DNA of 64,000 nt from NCBI RefSeq assembly GCF_001438805.1, contig NZ_JQCF01000010.1, positions 21,024 through 85,023 on the forward strand, in the 5' to 3' direction. The stretch is from Companilactobacillus kimchiensis. GTDB lineage: Bacteria > Bacillota > Bacilli > Lactobacillales > Lactobacillaceae. Shown here piece by piece: positions 53,370-63,932 of this stretch. Position 1 is the first letter of the stretch, and every line of letters starts with the position of its first letter. Both the position numbers and the translations under genes were made by a program. The notes beneath the pieces are model-generated. The model had not been told where the DNA came from and searched no databases. It saw only the letters and a program-made list of their open reading frames with translations.

Positions 53370-53414
53370 AAAAATATCCCTCAGGCTGAAATTAAGCTTG
53401 GGAGATATTTTTTT
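53370..53414. terminator. Bidirectional terminator between glpF and dhaM
   Basis: AAAAATATC-CTCA-GCT pairs with AGC-TGGG-GATATTTTT with small bulges between converging genes. The dhaM stop lies at its edge. Confidence 0.75.
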
Positions 53415-53781
53415 ACTTAATGGTTAAAGCCTTTAGATTATTTTCGATTGTCTCTAACGGCGAATCAACTTGGGCTAAAGTAGCCGCCGTATAGGCACCT
53501 TCTACCAAAGCTACATCATATTTATGAATCTTACGGTCGGTCATTTCCATTAGCATTTCCAAGTTCATCTTTGAACTGCCGAGATCATAAAAGGCCAAAA
53601 TTTCATCACCAGTGTTGTCATCAACAGCCTTCTGAATTTTCTCCAAAGAAGAACCAATTCCATTGTCCTCCGTTCCTCCAGCAGTCGTGATCGATAAATC
53701 TGGTGCTGCCTGCGAAATTAGTTGCTTAACTCCTTGGGCAATATCATATGAATGAGAAACGATTACAATTCCATATTTCAT
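53413..53781 (-). CDS. dhaM: PTS-dependent dihydroxyacetone kinase, phosphotransferase subunit DhaM
   Basis: This is a 122-residue EIIA-type (mannose family) protein. His10 in VSHSYDIAQG is the phosphorylation site; GGTEDNGIGSS and YDLGSSKMNLE are family marks. It is the single-domain form found in Firmicutes. It passes phosphate from HPr to the ADP bound in DhaL. It starts three bases after the dhaL stop. Confidence 0.9.
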   Translation of the reverse strand: MKYGIVIVSHSYDIAQGVKQLISQAAPDLSITTAGGTEDNGIGSSLEKIQKAVDDNTGDEILAFYDLGSSKMNLEMLMEMTDRKIHKYDVALVEGAYTAATLAQVDSPLETIENNLKALTIK

Positions 53782-53784
53782 AAT

Positions 53785-54372
53785 TTAATCTCCTATAACT
53801 TCGAGCAAAGATTCAAATAAATAAGCACTTGATTGAGAACCGGGATCAATGTGACCCTTAGACTTTTCCTCCAAGTAACTGGCACGTCCTTTAGTAGCCA
53901 CCAATTCTTTAGATTTTACTAAAGCATCAGTGATTACTTGCTGGTTAAATTTATCCTCTGACAAAGCCTCACTAACTGGTTGCCAAACATCGATCATTGT
54001 CTTCATGCCATAATCTGATTCACCGCGACGTTTAAGACCATCAGTCCCAACTTTGATTAAGTCGCCTAACTCTAGATTGTCTGTTTTAACAGCTTTAGAC
54101 ATATCTAAAAAGGCCGTTCCATACAAAGGACCTGAAGCACCACCAACTTTTTGAATCATGGCAAAGGCAGTCGTCTTATATAAATCAGCTAAGTTTTCAG
54201 GTTCCTTTTTAGCAAAGGCTGCACTGATAGCTTCAGCCCCACGATTCATATTCGTACCGTGATCCCCATCGCCAATCGCAGTATCCAATTCATTTAATAC
54301 CACTTTATTAGTTTCCAATTTTTCAACAAATAAATCGATCCATTTTTTTGCATTTATTAATTCTATCTTCAT
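53785..54372 (-). CDS. dhaL: Dihydroxyacetone kinase ADP-binding subunit DhaL
   Basis: This is a 195-residue all-helical subunit that binds ADP-Mg. The Mg ligands D30, D35 and D37 lie in LDTAIGDGDHGTNM. I use the ATG at 54372, eight bases after GAGG; a TTG one codon earlier is less likely. The ADP here is not exchanged but rephosphorylated by DhaM. It is the middle gene of dhaKLM. Confidence 0.9.
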   Translation of the reverse strand: MKIELINAKKWIDLFVEKLETNKVVLNELDTAIGDGDHGTNMNRGAEAISAAFAKKEPENLADLYKTTAFAMIQKVGGASGPLYGTAFLDMSKAVKTDNLELGDLIKVGTDGLKRRGESDYGMKTMIDVWQPVSEALSEDKFNQQVITDALVKSKELVATKGRASYLEEKSKGHIDPGSQSSAYLFESLLEVIGD

Positions 54373-54385
54373 CAAATTTTCCTCT

Positions 54386-55378
54386 CTACCAAGCGATTGT
54401 TGTCACTGGTTCCTTCAAATATTTGATCCATTCAGCATCAGCCTTCATGATTGTCAAAGAAATTCCTTGCATATCAAGGGAAGTAACCATATTGCCAACC
54501 TTACTAAAACCAACTGTAATATTTTTATCAACTAATTCTTTTAGAACATCATTGGCAAAAATATATTGTTCCATCAAGGGAGTTCCCCCCATACCATTAA
54601 CTAAAATGGCAAAGGAACCTGTTTGATCTGGGAATTCACTGAGAATCTTTTCAATCAACTCGTGAGCCAATTCCTTTGATGGCTTGATTTTCTCGACGGC
54701 ATAGCCACGTTCATTGTGAATCCCAATTCCATATTCAATCTCATCATTGGCCAATTCAAAACCAGGATGACCAACAGCAGGTACTGTCGCAGCATGTAAG
54801 GCAATTCCGATTGTCTTAGTATTATCGATCACCCTTTGTCCCAAGGCAGCAACATCAACTAAATTCATACCTGAACGAGCAGCAGCTCCAACAATTTTTT
54901 CAACTAAAGCAGTTCCGGCAACTCCACGTTTGCCCTGCGTAAACTCACTATTTTTCACTGAAATATCATCATCAACAACAATTGTCTTAATTTCGATATC
55001 ATCGGCTTCAGCCATTTCCTTAGCCATATCAAAATTCATAACATCTCCTGAATAGTTTTTCACAACCAATAAAACGCCTTGACCCTGATCAACTGCTTCG
55101 ATAGCTTCATAAATTTGATCTGGAGTTGGTGAAGTAAAGACCTCACCCGCAACGGCAGCACTCAACATTCCGTCACCAACATAACCAGCATGCAATGGTT
55201 CATGACCACTACCACCACCGGAGACAATTCCAACCTGTTTTTGTTCTTTAAACTTAGCGTCATTTCTGACCACAGCAGTTGTCCCATCAATCTGCTTGAC
55301 CAAATCAGCATTAGTTTTCACTAAACCAGAAATCATTTCTGGCACAATATCCTCGACATTATTAATAATTTTCTTCAT
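54386..55378 (-). CDS. dhaK: Dihydroxyacetone kinase substrate-binding subunit DhaK
   Basis: This is a 330-residue subunit that binds dihydroxyacetone covalently through H221 (GIGIHNERG). GGGSGHE lies at 54-60 and DMAKEMAE in the middle. With DhaL and DhaM it makes dihydroxyacetone phosphate using PEP through the PTS. It is first in the operon, with a promoter and a cre-like site directly before it. Confidence 0.92.
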   Translation of the reverse strand: MKKIINNVEDIVPEMISGLVKTNADLVKQIDGTTAVVRNDAKFKEQKQVGIVSGGGSGHEPLHAGYVGDGMLSAAVAGEVFTSPTPDQIYEAIEAVDQGQGVLLVVKNYSGDVMNFDMAKEMAEADDIEIKTIVVDDDISVKNSEFTQGKRGVAGTALVEKIVGAAARSGMNLVDVAALGQRVIDNTKTIGIALHAATVPAVGHPGFELANDEIEYGIGIHNERGYAVEKIKPSKELAHELIEKILSEFPDQTGSFAILVNGMGGTPLMEQYIFANDVLKELVDKNITVGFSKVGNMVTSLDMQGISLTIMKADAEWIKYLKEPVTTIAW

Positions 55379-55390
55379 GCTTGCCCTCCT

Positions 55391-55439
55391 TGTATACGTT
55401 TACAATTATCATTATACTTTATCCATGAATTTATTGCAG
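55391..55439 (-). promoter_or_regulatory. dhaKLM promoter with a cre-like site
   Basis: On the minus strand -35 CTGCAA (55434-55439) and -10 TATAAT (55411-55416) are 17 bases apart. TGTATACGTTTACA (55391-55404; read on the plus strand) lies six bases downstream of the -10 and is close to the cre consensus and almost palindromic. Confidence 0.6.
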
Positions 55440-55494
55440 ACGTTCATTAGCATAAAAACAAGACATCATAATATTAATAAGTTATTACAGACAT

Positions 55495-55533
55495 AAAAAA
55501 AGAGAATACCTTCGAGGCAAATTCTCTTTTTTT
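55495..55533 (-). terminator. Terminator of the bgl operon
   Basis: AAAAAAAGAGAAT (55495-55507) pairs with ATTCTCTTTTTTT (55521-55533), which gives a T run on the minus strand just after the phospho-beta-glucosidase stop. Confidence 0.85.
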
Positions 55534-55546
55534 AATAAGGATCTAT

Positions 55547-58893
<3,347 letters not shown>

Positions 58894-59192
58894 GACTGTA
58901 TCTCCAAATTGTTTTATTTTTTCTTAATGTTGCCGCCTTCCACAAAAATTAAAATTCAGCTGGAACGTAGTGGGCACAACTTGGAGCCTCTTTTTAAGAG
59001 TCTTCAAGCTTGGCCTTATTCTAAGCCAGCAAAGTCCGCTGACTTAGAATAATCTCACTACTTAGCTGATTTCAATTTTTGCTCCAGGCCAGTGTATTTA
59101 CTGTTTTGATTCTATTAATAAATGGAACATTATATGTTAATCAACAAATACATAACTAATCACAATGAAATTCATTTTTAAAATTAAGGCGT
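58894..59192 (-). other. bglP leader region downstream of the first terminator
   Basis: These 300 bases lie between the terminator after bglG and the bglP start. They hold the folded element at 58941-59082 and otherwise AT-rich sequence. I find no open frame with a ribosome site. Confidence 0.6.
58941..59082 (-). repeat. Multi-hairpin structured element in the bglP leader
   Basis: Outer arms CAAAAATT-AAAT-CAGCT-TAGTG (58943-58972) and CACTA-AGCTG-TTT-AATTTTTG (59056-59081) pair over about 22 positions. They enclose two hairpins: 58980-59008 (7 bp, one mismatch, 5 bp, 3-base loop) and 59016-59052 (10 bp, one C/A that becomes G-U on the minus strand, 4 bp, 7-base loop). The result is a three-way junction. 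It could be a mobile palindromic repeat (MITE or REP-like) or a structured RNA; I cannot assign it to a known family. Confidence 0.55.
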
Positions 59193-59235
59193 AAAAAAAG
59201 ACCTAATCGTTTCTTTGAAAGAAACTAACTAGGTC
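59193..59235 (-). terminator. Terminator between bglG and bglP, controlled by antitermination
   Basis: On the minus strand GACCTA-GTTTC pairs with GAAAC-TAGGTC (59221-59235 with 59200-59213, with a few unpaired bases), followed by a run of seven T. Its 5' arm shares GACCTA with the target at 59230-59262, so the two structures exclude each other. Confidence 0.85.
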
Positions 59236-59262
59236 ATGCTCGCTTCTGCGATAACACCCTTT
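59230..59262 (-). promoter_or_regulatory. Ribonucleic antiterminator target (RAT) before bglP
   Basis: The minus strand reads AAAGGGTGTTA, then the stem TCGC-AGAA-GCGA, then GCATGACCTA. It has the RAT layout known for BglG/LicT targets: a GG/CC lower stem, an internal loop with GTTA on one side and GCA on the other, and an upper stem. The upper stem TCGC/GCGA replaces CTGC/GCAG of the Bacillus consensus by paired changes. It starts five bases after the bglG stop. Confidence 0.75.
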
Positions 59263-59266
59263 AAAA

Positions 59267-60109
59267 CTATAAATCTTTAACTAAACGGCTAATATGAACC
59301 GTCAAATATAATAATTCTGAACTAGTAATCGTGAAATCATATTTATCTGAGATATACTCTTGAATTTTCTGTGAGCAACTAAATGGCTTGGCGTATCGAT
59401 GTTCCAAGGTTGTTAGTAAATCATCATCATCTTCATCGTCGTAATGTTTTCCCTGCAAAACTCGTTGGGCAAAGAATTTCAAATGAGTGATGAAACGATA
59501 ATAATTCAATGATTGTTCATCAAATTCAGTATTGAAGAAATTTTTAACAATATCCTCACACTCTTTGATGATCTTGGTAACTTCATAGGCTTGGTTTTGT
59601 TGAGAACTGTCTTCACTCTCAGCATTAATAAAGTGAATCGCAATAAAGGCCGCCTCATCATCAGCTAGATTGACTTGCTGTGACTGATTGATCACTTCGA
59701 CAGCCTTAGTTCCGACCGCAAATTCATCTGGATAAAACCGAGCTACATCCCACTTCAAAGGATTACTCAACAACACCCCATCACGAGCACGTTTGACCGC
59801 CATATGAATGTGATCGGTCAGATTAACATAGATAATCTCATCAAGCTTTTTGCCAATCTTCATCTTGGCAAAGTTGATAATTCGCTCTGCTACTTCAATC
59901 TGATCCATTGGCACATCAATTACTAAATCGGTAAATTTGTTCATCGTTTCTTTATCATTCAAGAACAAAGTCTTTTCAACCTTAGTAATATCAACTGTTT
60001 CGCCAGCCTTCTTACCAAAAGTTATCCCAGGTCCCATGACAAGAACAACAACGTCGTTATGATTCGTTGCAATTGCAGCATTATTATTCAGAGCTCGTTT
60101 GATCTTCAA
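59267..60109 (-). CDS. bglG: BglG/LicT family transcription antiterminator
   Basis: This is a 280-residue protein with an RNA-binding CAT domain (1-60, MKIKRALNNNAAIATNHNDV, GITFGKKAGE) and two PTS regulation domains: PRD1 about 70-170 (with H101, H160-type sites, YVNLTDHIHMAVKR) and PRD2 about 175-280 (HLKFFAQRVL, YLTVHISRL). I start it at a TTG at 60109, five or six bases after AGGGGTG, since the CAT domain begins there. It should bind RNA targets when its sugar is present. One target lies before it and one after it. Confidence 0.85.
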   Translation of the reverse strand: MKIKRALNNNAAIATNHNDVVVLVMGPGITFGKKAGETVDITKVEKTLFLNDKETMNKFTDLVIDVPMDQIEVAERIINFAKMKIGKKLDEIIYVNLTDHIHMAVKRARDGVLLSNPLKWDVARFYPDEFAVGTKAVEVINQSQQVNLADDEAAFIAIHFINAESEDSSQQNQAYEVTKIIKECEDIVKNFFNTEFDEQSLNYYRFITHLKFFAQRVLQGKHYDDEDDDDLLTTLEHRYAKPFSCSQKIQEYISDKYDFTITSSELLYLTVHISRLVKDL

Positions 60110-60124
60110 ATGGTCACCCCTATT

Positions 60125-60165
60125 CAAAAAATAACTTAATAATCGCAGATATTTTAAAAATAAGT
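60125..60165 (-). terminator. Terminator-like hairpin before bglG, overlapping the second RAT
   Basis: On the minus strand ACTTA (60165-60161) pairs with TAAGT (60138-60134) with partial inner pairing, followed by TATTTTTTG. The stem is weak. Its first arm is also the last part of the RAT-like sequence, the same overlap as in the switch between bglG and bglP. Confidence 0.5.
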
Positions 60166-60195
60166 CATGCTCAATCACAAAATCGATAACACCTT
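60161..60195 (-). promoter_or_regulatory. Second RAT-like element in the bglG leader
   Basis: The minus strand reads AAGGTGTTA, upper stem TCGAT-TTTGTG-ATTGA, then GCATGACTTA. It keeps GGTGTTATCG and GAGCATGAC of the first target while its upper and lower stems differ by compensating changes (AUAAG/CUUAU below). It lies between the bglG promoter and start codon, so BglG may control its own synthesis. Confidence 0.65.
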
Positions 60196-60277
60196 ATCAA
60201 TAATACCTCTTAATTGTTAATCTATTTATCCGTTGTTAATGCTTATCTTATCGATATAACACGCAACATTAATGATT

Positions 60278-60306
60278 ATTGTAGTTATTAATGTATGCGT
60301 TGTCAA
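60278..60306 (-). promoter_or_regulatory. bgl operon promoter with a cre-like site over the -35 box
   Basis: On the minus strand a perfect -35 TTGACA (60301-60306) and -10 TACAAT (60278-60283) are 17 bases apart. The -35 is part of a cre-like TGTATGCGTTGTCA (plus strand, 60292-60305; 12 of 14 positions). CcpA bound there would block RNA polymerase. Confidence 0.65.
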
Positions 60307-60356
60307 TAATTAGTATGCCAACTGTTATGATTTTTCAAAAATAAGATAAATATATA

Positions 60357-60387
60357 CAAAAAAACAACTCCATAACGGAATTGTTTT
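60357..60387 (-). terminator. Terminator of the NCS2 permease gene
   Basis: Minus-strand AAAACAA-TTCC and GGAG-TTGTTTT form a hairpin with one wobble and a T run of seven. Confidence 0.75.
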
Positions 60388-60391
60388 ATCT

Positions 60392-61753
60392 TTATGCCAA
60401 ACTAGCTTTTGGCAAAATATTAATAATATAAAGTAAGATAACGAAAACCACGAACAATCCGTACATAATAGGATTGATTTCTTTTCTCTTACCAGCAGCG
60501 AGCATTGTAATTGGATAGATCAAGAATCCAAAAGCAATCCCGTAGGAAATGTTATAAGTTAGTGGCATACCAACGATGGTTAAGAAAGCTGGTAGCGCAA
60601 TTTCAAATCTATCCCATTGAATTCCCTTCATTGATTGAGCCATCAAAGTACCAACGATGATCAGTACTGGTGCCGTTACGTTTCCTGTAACAACACTCAA
60701 CAATGGAGAGAAGAACATTGATAGAGCAAACAAGACACCAACGGTAATTGAAGTTAAACCGGTTCTACCACCGACAGCAATACCAGCTGATGATTCCACA
60801 TAAGCTGTTGGGGGAGTAGTACCAAAGACTGAACCGGCAACCATTGAAATTGAATCAGCCATCAAAGCGTGACCAATTCTTGGCATTTTACCATTTTCGT
60901 CTTGCATAACATCGACTTGTTCAGCCAAACCAATCAAAGTACCTGCTGTATCAAAGAAAGCAACCAATAAGAAGATGATCACAACTGCCCAAAGCTGTGG
61001 TTCTCTGATGTCACCGATATGAGCTACACCGACACCAAAAGTTGGTTTCAAACTAGGAATACCTGACACAATATGTGCTGGTGCTGGAATCAATTTAGTA
61101 GCTAAACCAAGTACGGTCGTAAAGACCATCCCAATAAAAATTGAACCAGGAACTTTACGAGCCATCAAGATAGCTGTAATTAATAATCCAGCAATCGTTA
61201 ACCAAGTCGTTGGCACTGCGAATGAACCGATAGCGACAAGTGATGATTTACTTGCGGTAATCAGTCCCCCACCTTGTAAACCAACAAAGGCAATAAAGAT
61301 ACCCAGTCCTGAGGCGACCGCCAATTTTAAATCTTTTGGAATCGCATTAATAACGACTTCACGAATCTTCATAAATGATAGAACTAAGAAAATCAAACTG
61401 GCTACAAACACACCAGCCATAGCTGTTTGCCAAGGAATACCCATGGCAATAACAACAGAATAACTGAAAAAGGCGTTATCCCCTAAACCTGGTGCAATCG
61501 CAATCGGATAATTTGCTAAAACACCCATTAATACTGAACCAACAACCGCAGTCAAAGCAGTTGCTGTGAACAATGATCCTTTGTTCATCCCTGAGTCTCC
61601 CAAAACTTGAGGATTAACAAATAAAATATATGCCATTGAAACGAAAGTTGTTAAACCAGCTAAAATCTCACGTCTAACACTCGTCTTGGCTTCTTCTAGA
61701 TGGAATAAACGCTCTAATAAGCTTAAATTCCCTCTATTATCTAATGAATTCAT
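60392..61753 (-). CDS. NCS2 family purine permease (PbuG/AzgA-like)
   Basis: This is a 453-residue membrane protein with about 12-14 helices of the AzgA subgroup: LTTFVSMAYILFVNPQVL near the start and GLGDNAFFSYSVV in helix 3. It should import hypoxanthine, guanine or adenine with protons. It has a 200-base upstream region with PurBox-like sites and no purine riboswitch that I can see. It is transcribed alone. Confidence 0.85.
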   Translation of the reverse strand: MNSLDNRGNLSLLERLFHLEEAKTSVRREILAGLTTFVSMAYILFVNPQVLGDSGMNKGSLFTATALTAVVGSVLMGVLANYPIAIAPGLGDNAFFSYSVVIAMGIPWQTAMAGVFVASLIFLVLSFMKIREVVINAIPKDLKLAVASGLGIFIAFVGLQGGGLITASKSSLVAIGSFAVPTTWLTIAGLLITAILMARKVPGSIFIGMVFTTVLGLATKLIPAPAHIVSGIPSLKPTFGVGVAHIGDIREPQLWAVVIIFLLVAFFDTAGTLIGLAEQVDVMQDENGKMPRIGHALMADSISMVAGSVFGTTPPTAYVESSAGIAVGGRTGLTSITVGVLFALSMFFSPLLSVVTGNVTAPVLIIVGTLMAQSMKGIQWDRFEIALPAFLTIVGMPLTYNISYGIAFGFLIYPITMLAAGKRKEINPIMYGLFVVFVILLYIINILPKASLA

Positions 61754-61808
61754 TATAAACGCCCCTTAGAAAATATAATCTCTTTTTCGAACTTATATAG
61801 TATTGCAG

Positions 61809-61821
61809 ATTATTCGGGTTT
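61809..61821 (-). promoter_or_regulatory. PurBox-like site 1
   Basis: Minus-strand AAACCCGAATAAT matches the lactococcal PurBox AWWWCCGAACWWT at 11 of 13 positions. It sits near a TTGTCA/TACTAT promoter of the NCS2 gene. Confidence 0.4.
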
Positions 61822-61861
61822 TGACAAGAGAAATAGAAACATTTATATATTTTTACTCTAA

Positions 61862-61874
61862 ATAGTTCGTATTT
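61862..61874 (-). promoter_or_regulatory. PurBox-like site 2
   Basis: Minus-strand AAATACGAACTAT matches the PurBox at 12 of 13 positions, the best of the three, about 50 bases upstream of site 1. Confidence 0.5.
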
Positions 61875-61933
61875 TGATATAAATATAATGTTATAGTTTG
61901 TTTTTTAATGAAATTCAAGATAGATAGGTCGAT

Positions 61934-61946
61934 ATAGTTCGTGTTT
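61934..61946 (-). promoter_or_regulatory. PurBox-like site 3
   Basis: Minus-strand AAACACGAACTAT matches the PurBox at 11 of 13 positions and shares CGAACTAT with site 2. It is about 180 bases upstream of the NCS2 start. Confidence 0.4.
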
Positions 61947-61953
61947 TGCTATA

Positions 61954-62838
61954 TTATAATTGATTTTCAAAATATTTTGCAGCTATTGTTCCTAATCGCT
62001 TGGGAGCCTCTCTTTGAATGAAGTGACCTGTACCTGACCAAATTTCTTGTTTAAATCCCTTATCAAAATATTGAGACATATTTTGATTCATTCTGTAATC
62101 AGTACAAGTATCATCCTTACCCAAAATATTTAATGTCGGAACTGAGATTTTTTTCACCTTATCTAATCTTTCCTTCATATCAGCATACTTGCCGTCAAAG
62201 GGTGCATAGCCCCAACGTTCTCGATAAGTATTCAGTGTCACATCTGACCAATCGCTATTTTGAAAAAATTGCAGCAATTCATTTTGGGCTTGTGGATCCA
62301 TTTCATATTTAGGACTCCATTCTTGCCACATATGTAAAGTAAATTCAGCTTTATTTTGACGAACATAGTGTTCGCCTTGAACCGTAATCATGTACCACTG
62401 ATACCAATAATTTTGAATTTGGGTGATAGTTAAATTATCATAGCTTTTCCAACCTTCAGATAAAACAATCTCTGCTTTGACATACTGCTCTCCAAAAAGA
62501 CTACTTAATACCAAAGCCGTTTGGGCACCCCAATCCTGACCAATAATCCTAACTGGACCCAAGTTTAATGCTTCAATAAATTGTCGTAAATCGTCGGCGA
62601 AAGCTAAGAATCCACCAGTTCGTCTAGTTTGGGTATTCAAAAATTCTGTTTTTCCAAAACCTCTCAATGAAGGCACAAAAGTCTGGTATCCTGCTTGATG
62701 TAAAATTGGTAAAATACCATCCCAAGTTCTAGCACAATCTGGCCATCCATGAACTAAAACAACTGGTTTCCCATCGGTTGGTCCACCAACCTCATATGCA
62801 ATTTTTAACTCATTAGTCGTTATAAATTTTTCTATCAT
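61954..62838 (-). CDS. Alpha/beta hydrolase, epoxide hydrolase/haloalkane dehalogenase-like
   Basis: This is a 294-residue cytoplasmic hydrolase. HGWPDCARTW (30-39) forms the oxyanion region, and the nucleophile is Asp102 in GQDWGA, as in epoxide hydrolases and haloalkane dehalogenases rather than Ser-type esterases. The catalytic His is likely in SGTGHFIQ near the end. I use the ATG at 62838 after GAGGT. It is divergent from a LysR regulator that probably controls it. Confidence 0.8.
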   Translation of the reverse strand: MIEKFITTNELKIAYEVGGPTDGKPVVLVHGWPDCARTWDGILPILHQAGYQTFVPSLRGFGKTEFLNTQTRRTGGFLAFADDLRQFIEALNLGPVRIIGQDWGAQTALVLSSLFGEQYVKAEIVLSEGWKSYDNLTITQIQNYWYQWYMITVQGEHYVRQNKAEFTLHMWQEWSPKYEMDPQAQNELLQFFQNSDWSDVTLNTYRERWGYAPFDGKYADMKERLDKVKKISVPTLNILGKDDTCTDYRMNQNMSQYFDKGFKQEIWSGTGHFIQREAPKRLGTIAAKYFENQL

Positions 62839-62947
62839 TATTAAATACCTCATTTTTTGTCGATGAAATAAGTATAATGGTCTTATGTGGTTCATAAAAA
62901 TTGAACATTTTAATATAAACTATCAATAATTTTAATAGGTGAATTTA

Positions 62948-63814
62948 ATGGATATTCAAAATCTCAATACCTTTCGCACTATTTTACAAACTGGAAGCTA
63001 CTCTAGTGCAGCCCAGCAGCTTAATTACACACAATCTACCGTTACCGCGCAAATGAAAAAGTTAACTACTCTTATCGGTGAACCACCTTTTATTTTTCAT
63101 GGCAAACAAATGCAGTTGACCGATGGTGGTAAAAAATTAATTCCTTTGGTCAATCAAGTATTAGCTGATTACGATAAAATTCTAGCTTTAAAATCACACC
63201 ACCAAATCACCGGTGATCTTCGAATCTCAGTTCCCGAATCATTAATGCTGTATGGTTCAGGACCAATCTTTTCTCAATATGTTCGTGACTATCCTGAAGT
63301 AAATCTGATTATTAATAACGCCACTTGTCTCAAAAATCATGAACGTTTGTTAGCCGATCAAGCTGATATTGCTCTGATGCTTTGGACTCCACTCAGGGAA
63401 AATAAACAATTGCAGATCGATGACTTTGGTAAACAAGAGTTTTCATTAATTACTTCTATCGATGGTCCAGATACTTGGGGAGAATTAATGGAACTGGATC
63501 AAAAACACTTTGTCATTAACGAAAAAGAATGCGGTTATCGCTTAGCTTTTGAAAAATTTATTCAGTCAAAATCTATCGCCGATATTCAAACCATGGAAGT
63601 TTGGAGTTTAGCAGCAATCAAACAAACCGTGATTGATGGTTTGGGATTTTCCTTTTTACCTGATTTTGTAATTCAAGATGAATTACAGAATAAGTTATTA
63701 AAAAGAATTCCTGTTGATATTCCTACAAATTTACATATTCAATTATTATCTAGAAATAACTGGCAGAATCCAGCAATTAAACAGATGTTAGAGAATTTAT
63801 CTAATATATTTTAA
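62948..63814 (+). CDS. LysR family transcriptional regulator
   Basis: This is a 288-residue regulator with an N-terminal winged helix (SYSSAAQQLNYTQSTVTAQM) and a LysR effector domain. I use the ATG at 62948, after AGGTGA. It lies about 110 bases from the divergent epoxide-hydrolase-like gene, so local control is likely. The ligand is unknown. Confidence 0.85.
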   Translation: MDIQNLNTFRTILQTGSYSSAAQQLNYTQSTVTAQMKKLTTLIGEPPFIFHGKQMQLTDGGKKLIPLVNQVLADYDKILALKSHHQITGDLRISVPESLMLYGSGPIFSQYVRDYPEVNLIINNATCLKNHERLLADQADIALMLWTPLRENKQLQIDDFGKQEFSLITSIDGPDTWGELMELDQKHFVINEKECGYRLAFEKFIQSKSIADIQTMEVWSLAAIKQTVIDGLGFSFLPDFVIQDELQNKLLKRIPVDIPTNLHIQLLSRNNWQNPAIKQMLENLSNIF

Positions 63815-63840
63815 AGATCACATCTCCTTTAAATTAACTA

Positions 63841-63890
63841 AAATTAGCTATAAAAGCCACAAAATCTATTGTAGTTTTTATAGCTAATTT
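63841..63890. terminator. Bidirectional terminator between the LysR gene and the last gene
   Basis: AAATTAGCTATAAAA (63841-63855) pairs with TTTTATAGCTAATTT (63876-63890) between converging genes. Confidence 0.8.
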
Positions 63891-63932
63891 ATTATTTCAA
63901 ATTCAATTCATTTAAGTTAAAACCACCCCATA

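Noticed and set aside
61754..61953. Purine riboswitch before the NCS2 permease
   Set aside because: No three-way junction with the conserved purine-aptamer loops was visible; the region is explained better by PurBox-like sites.
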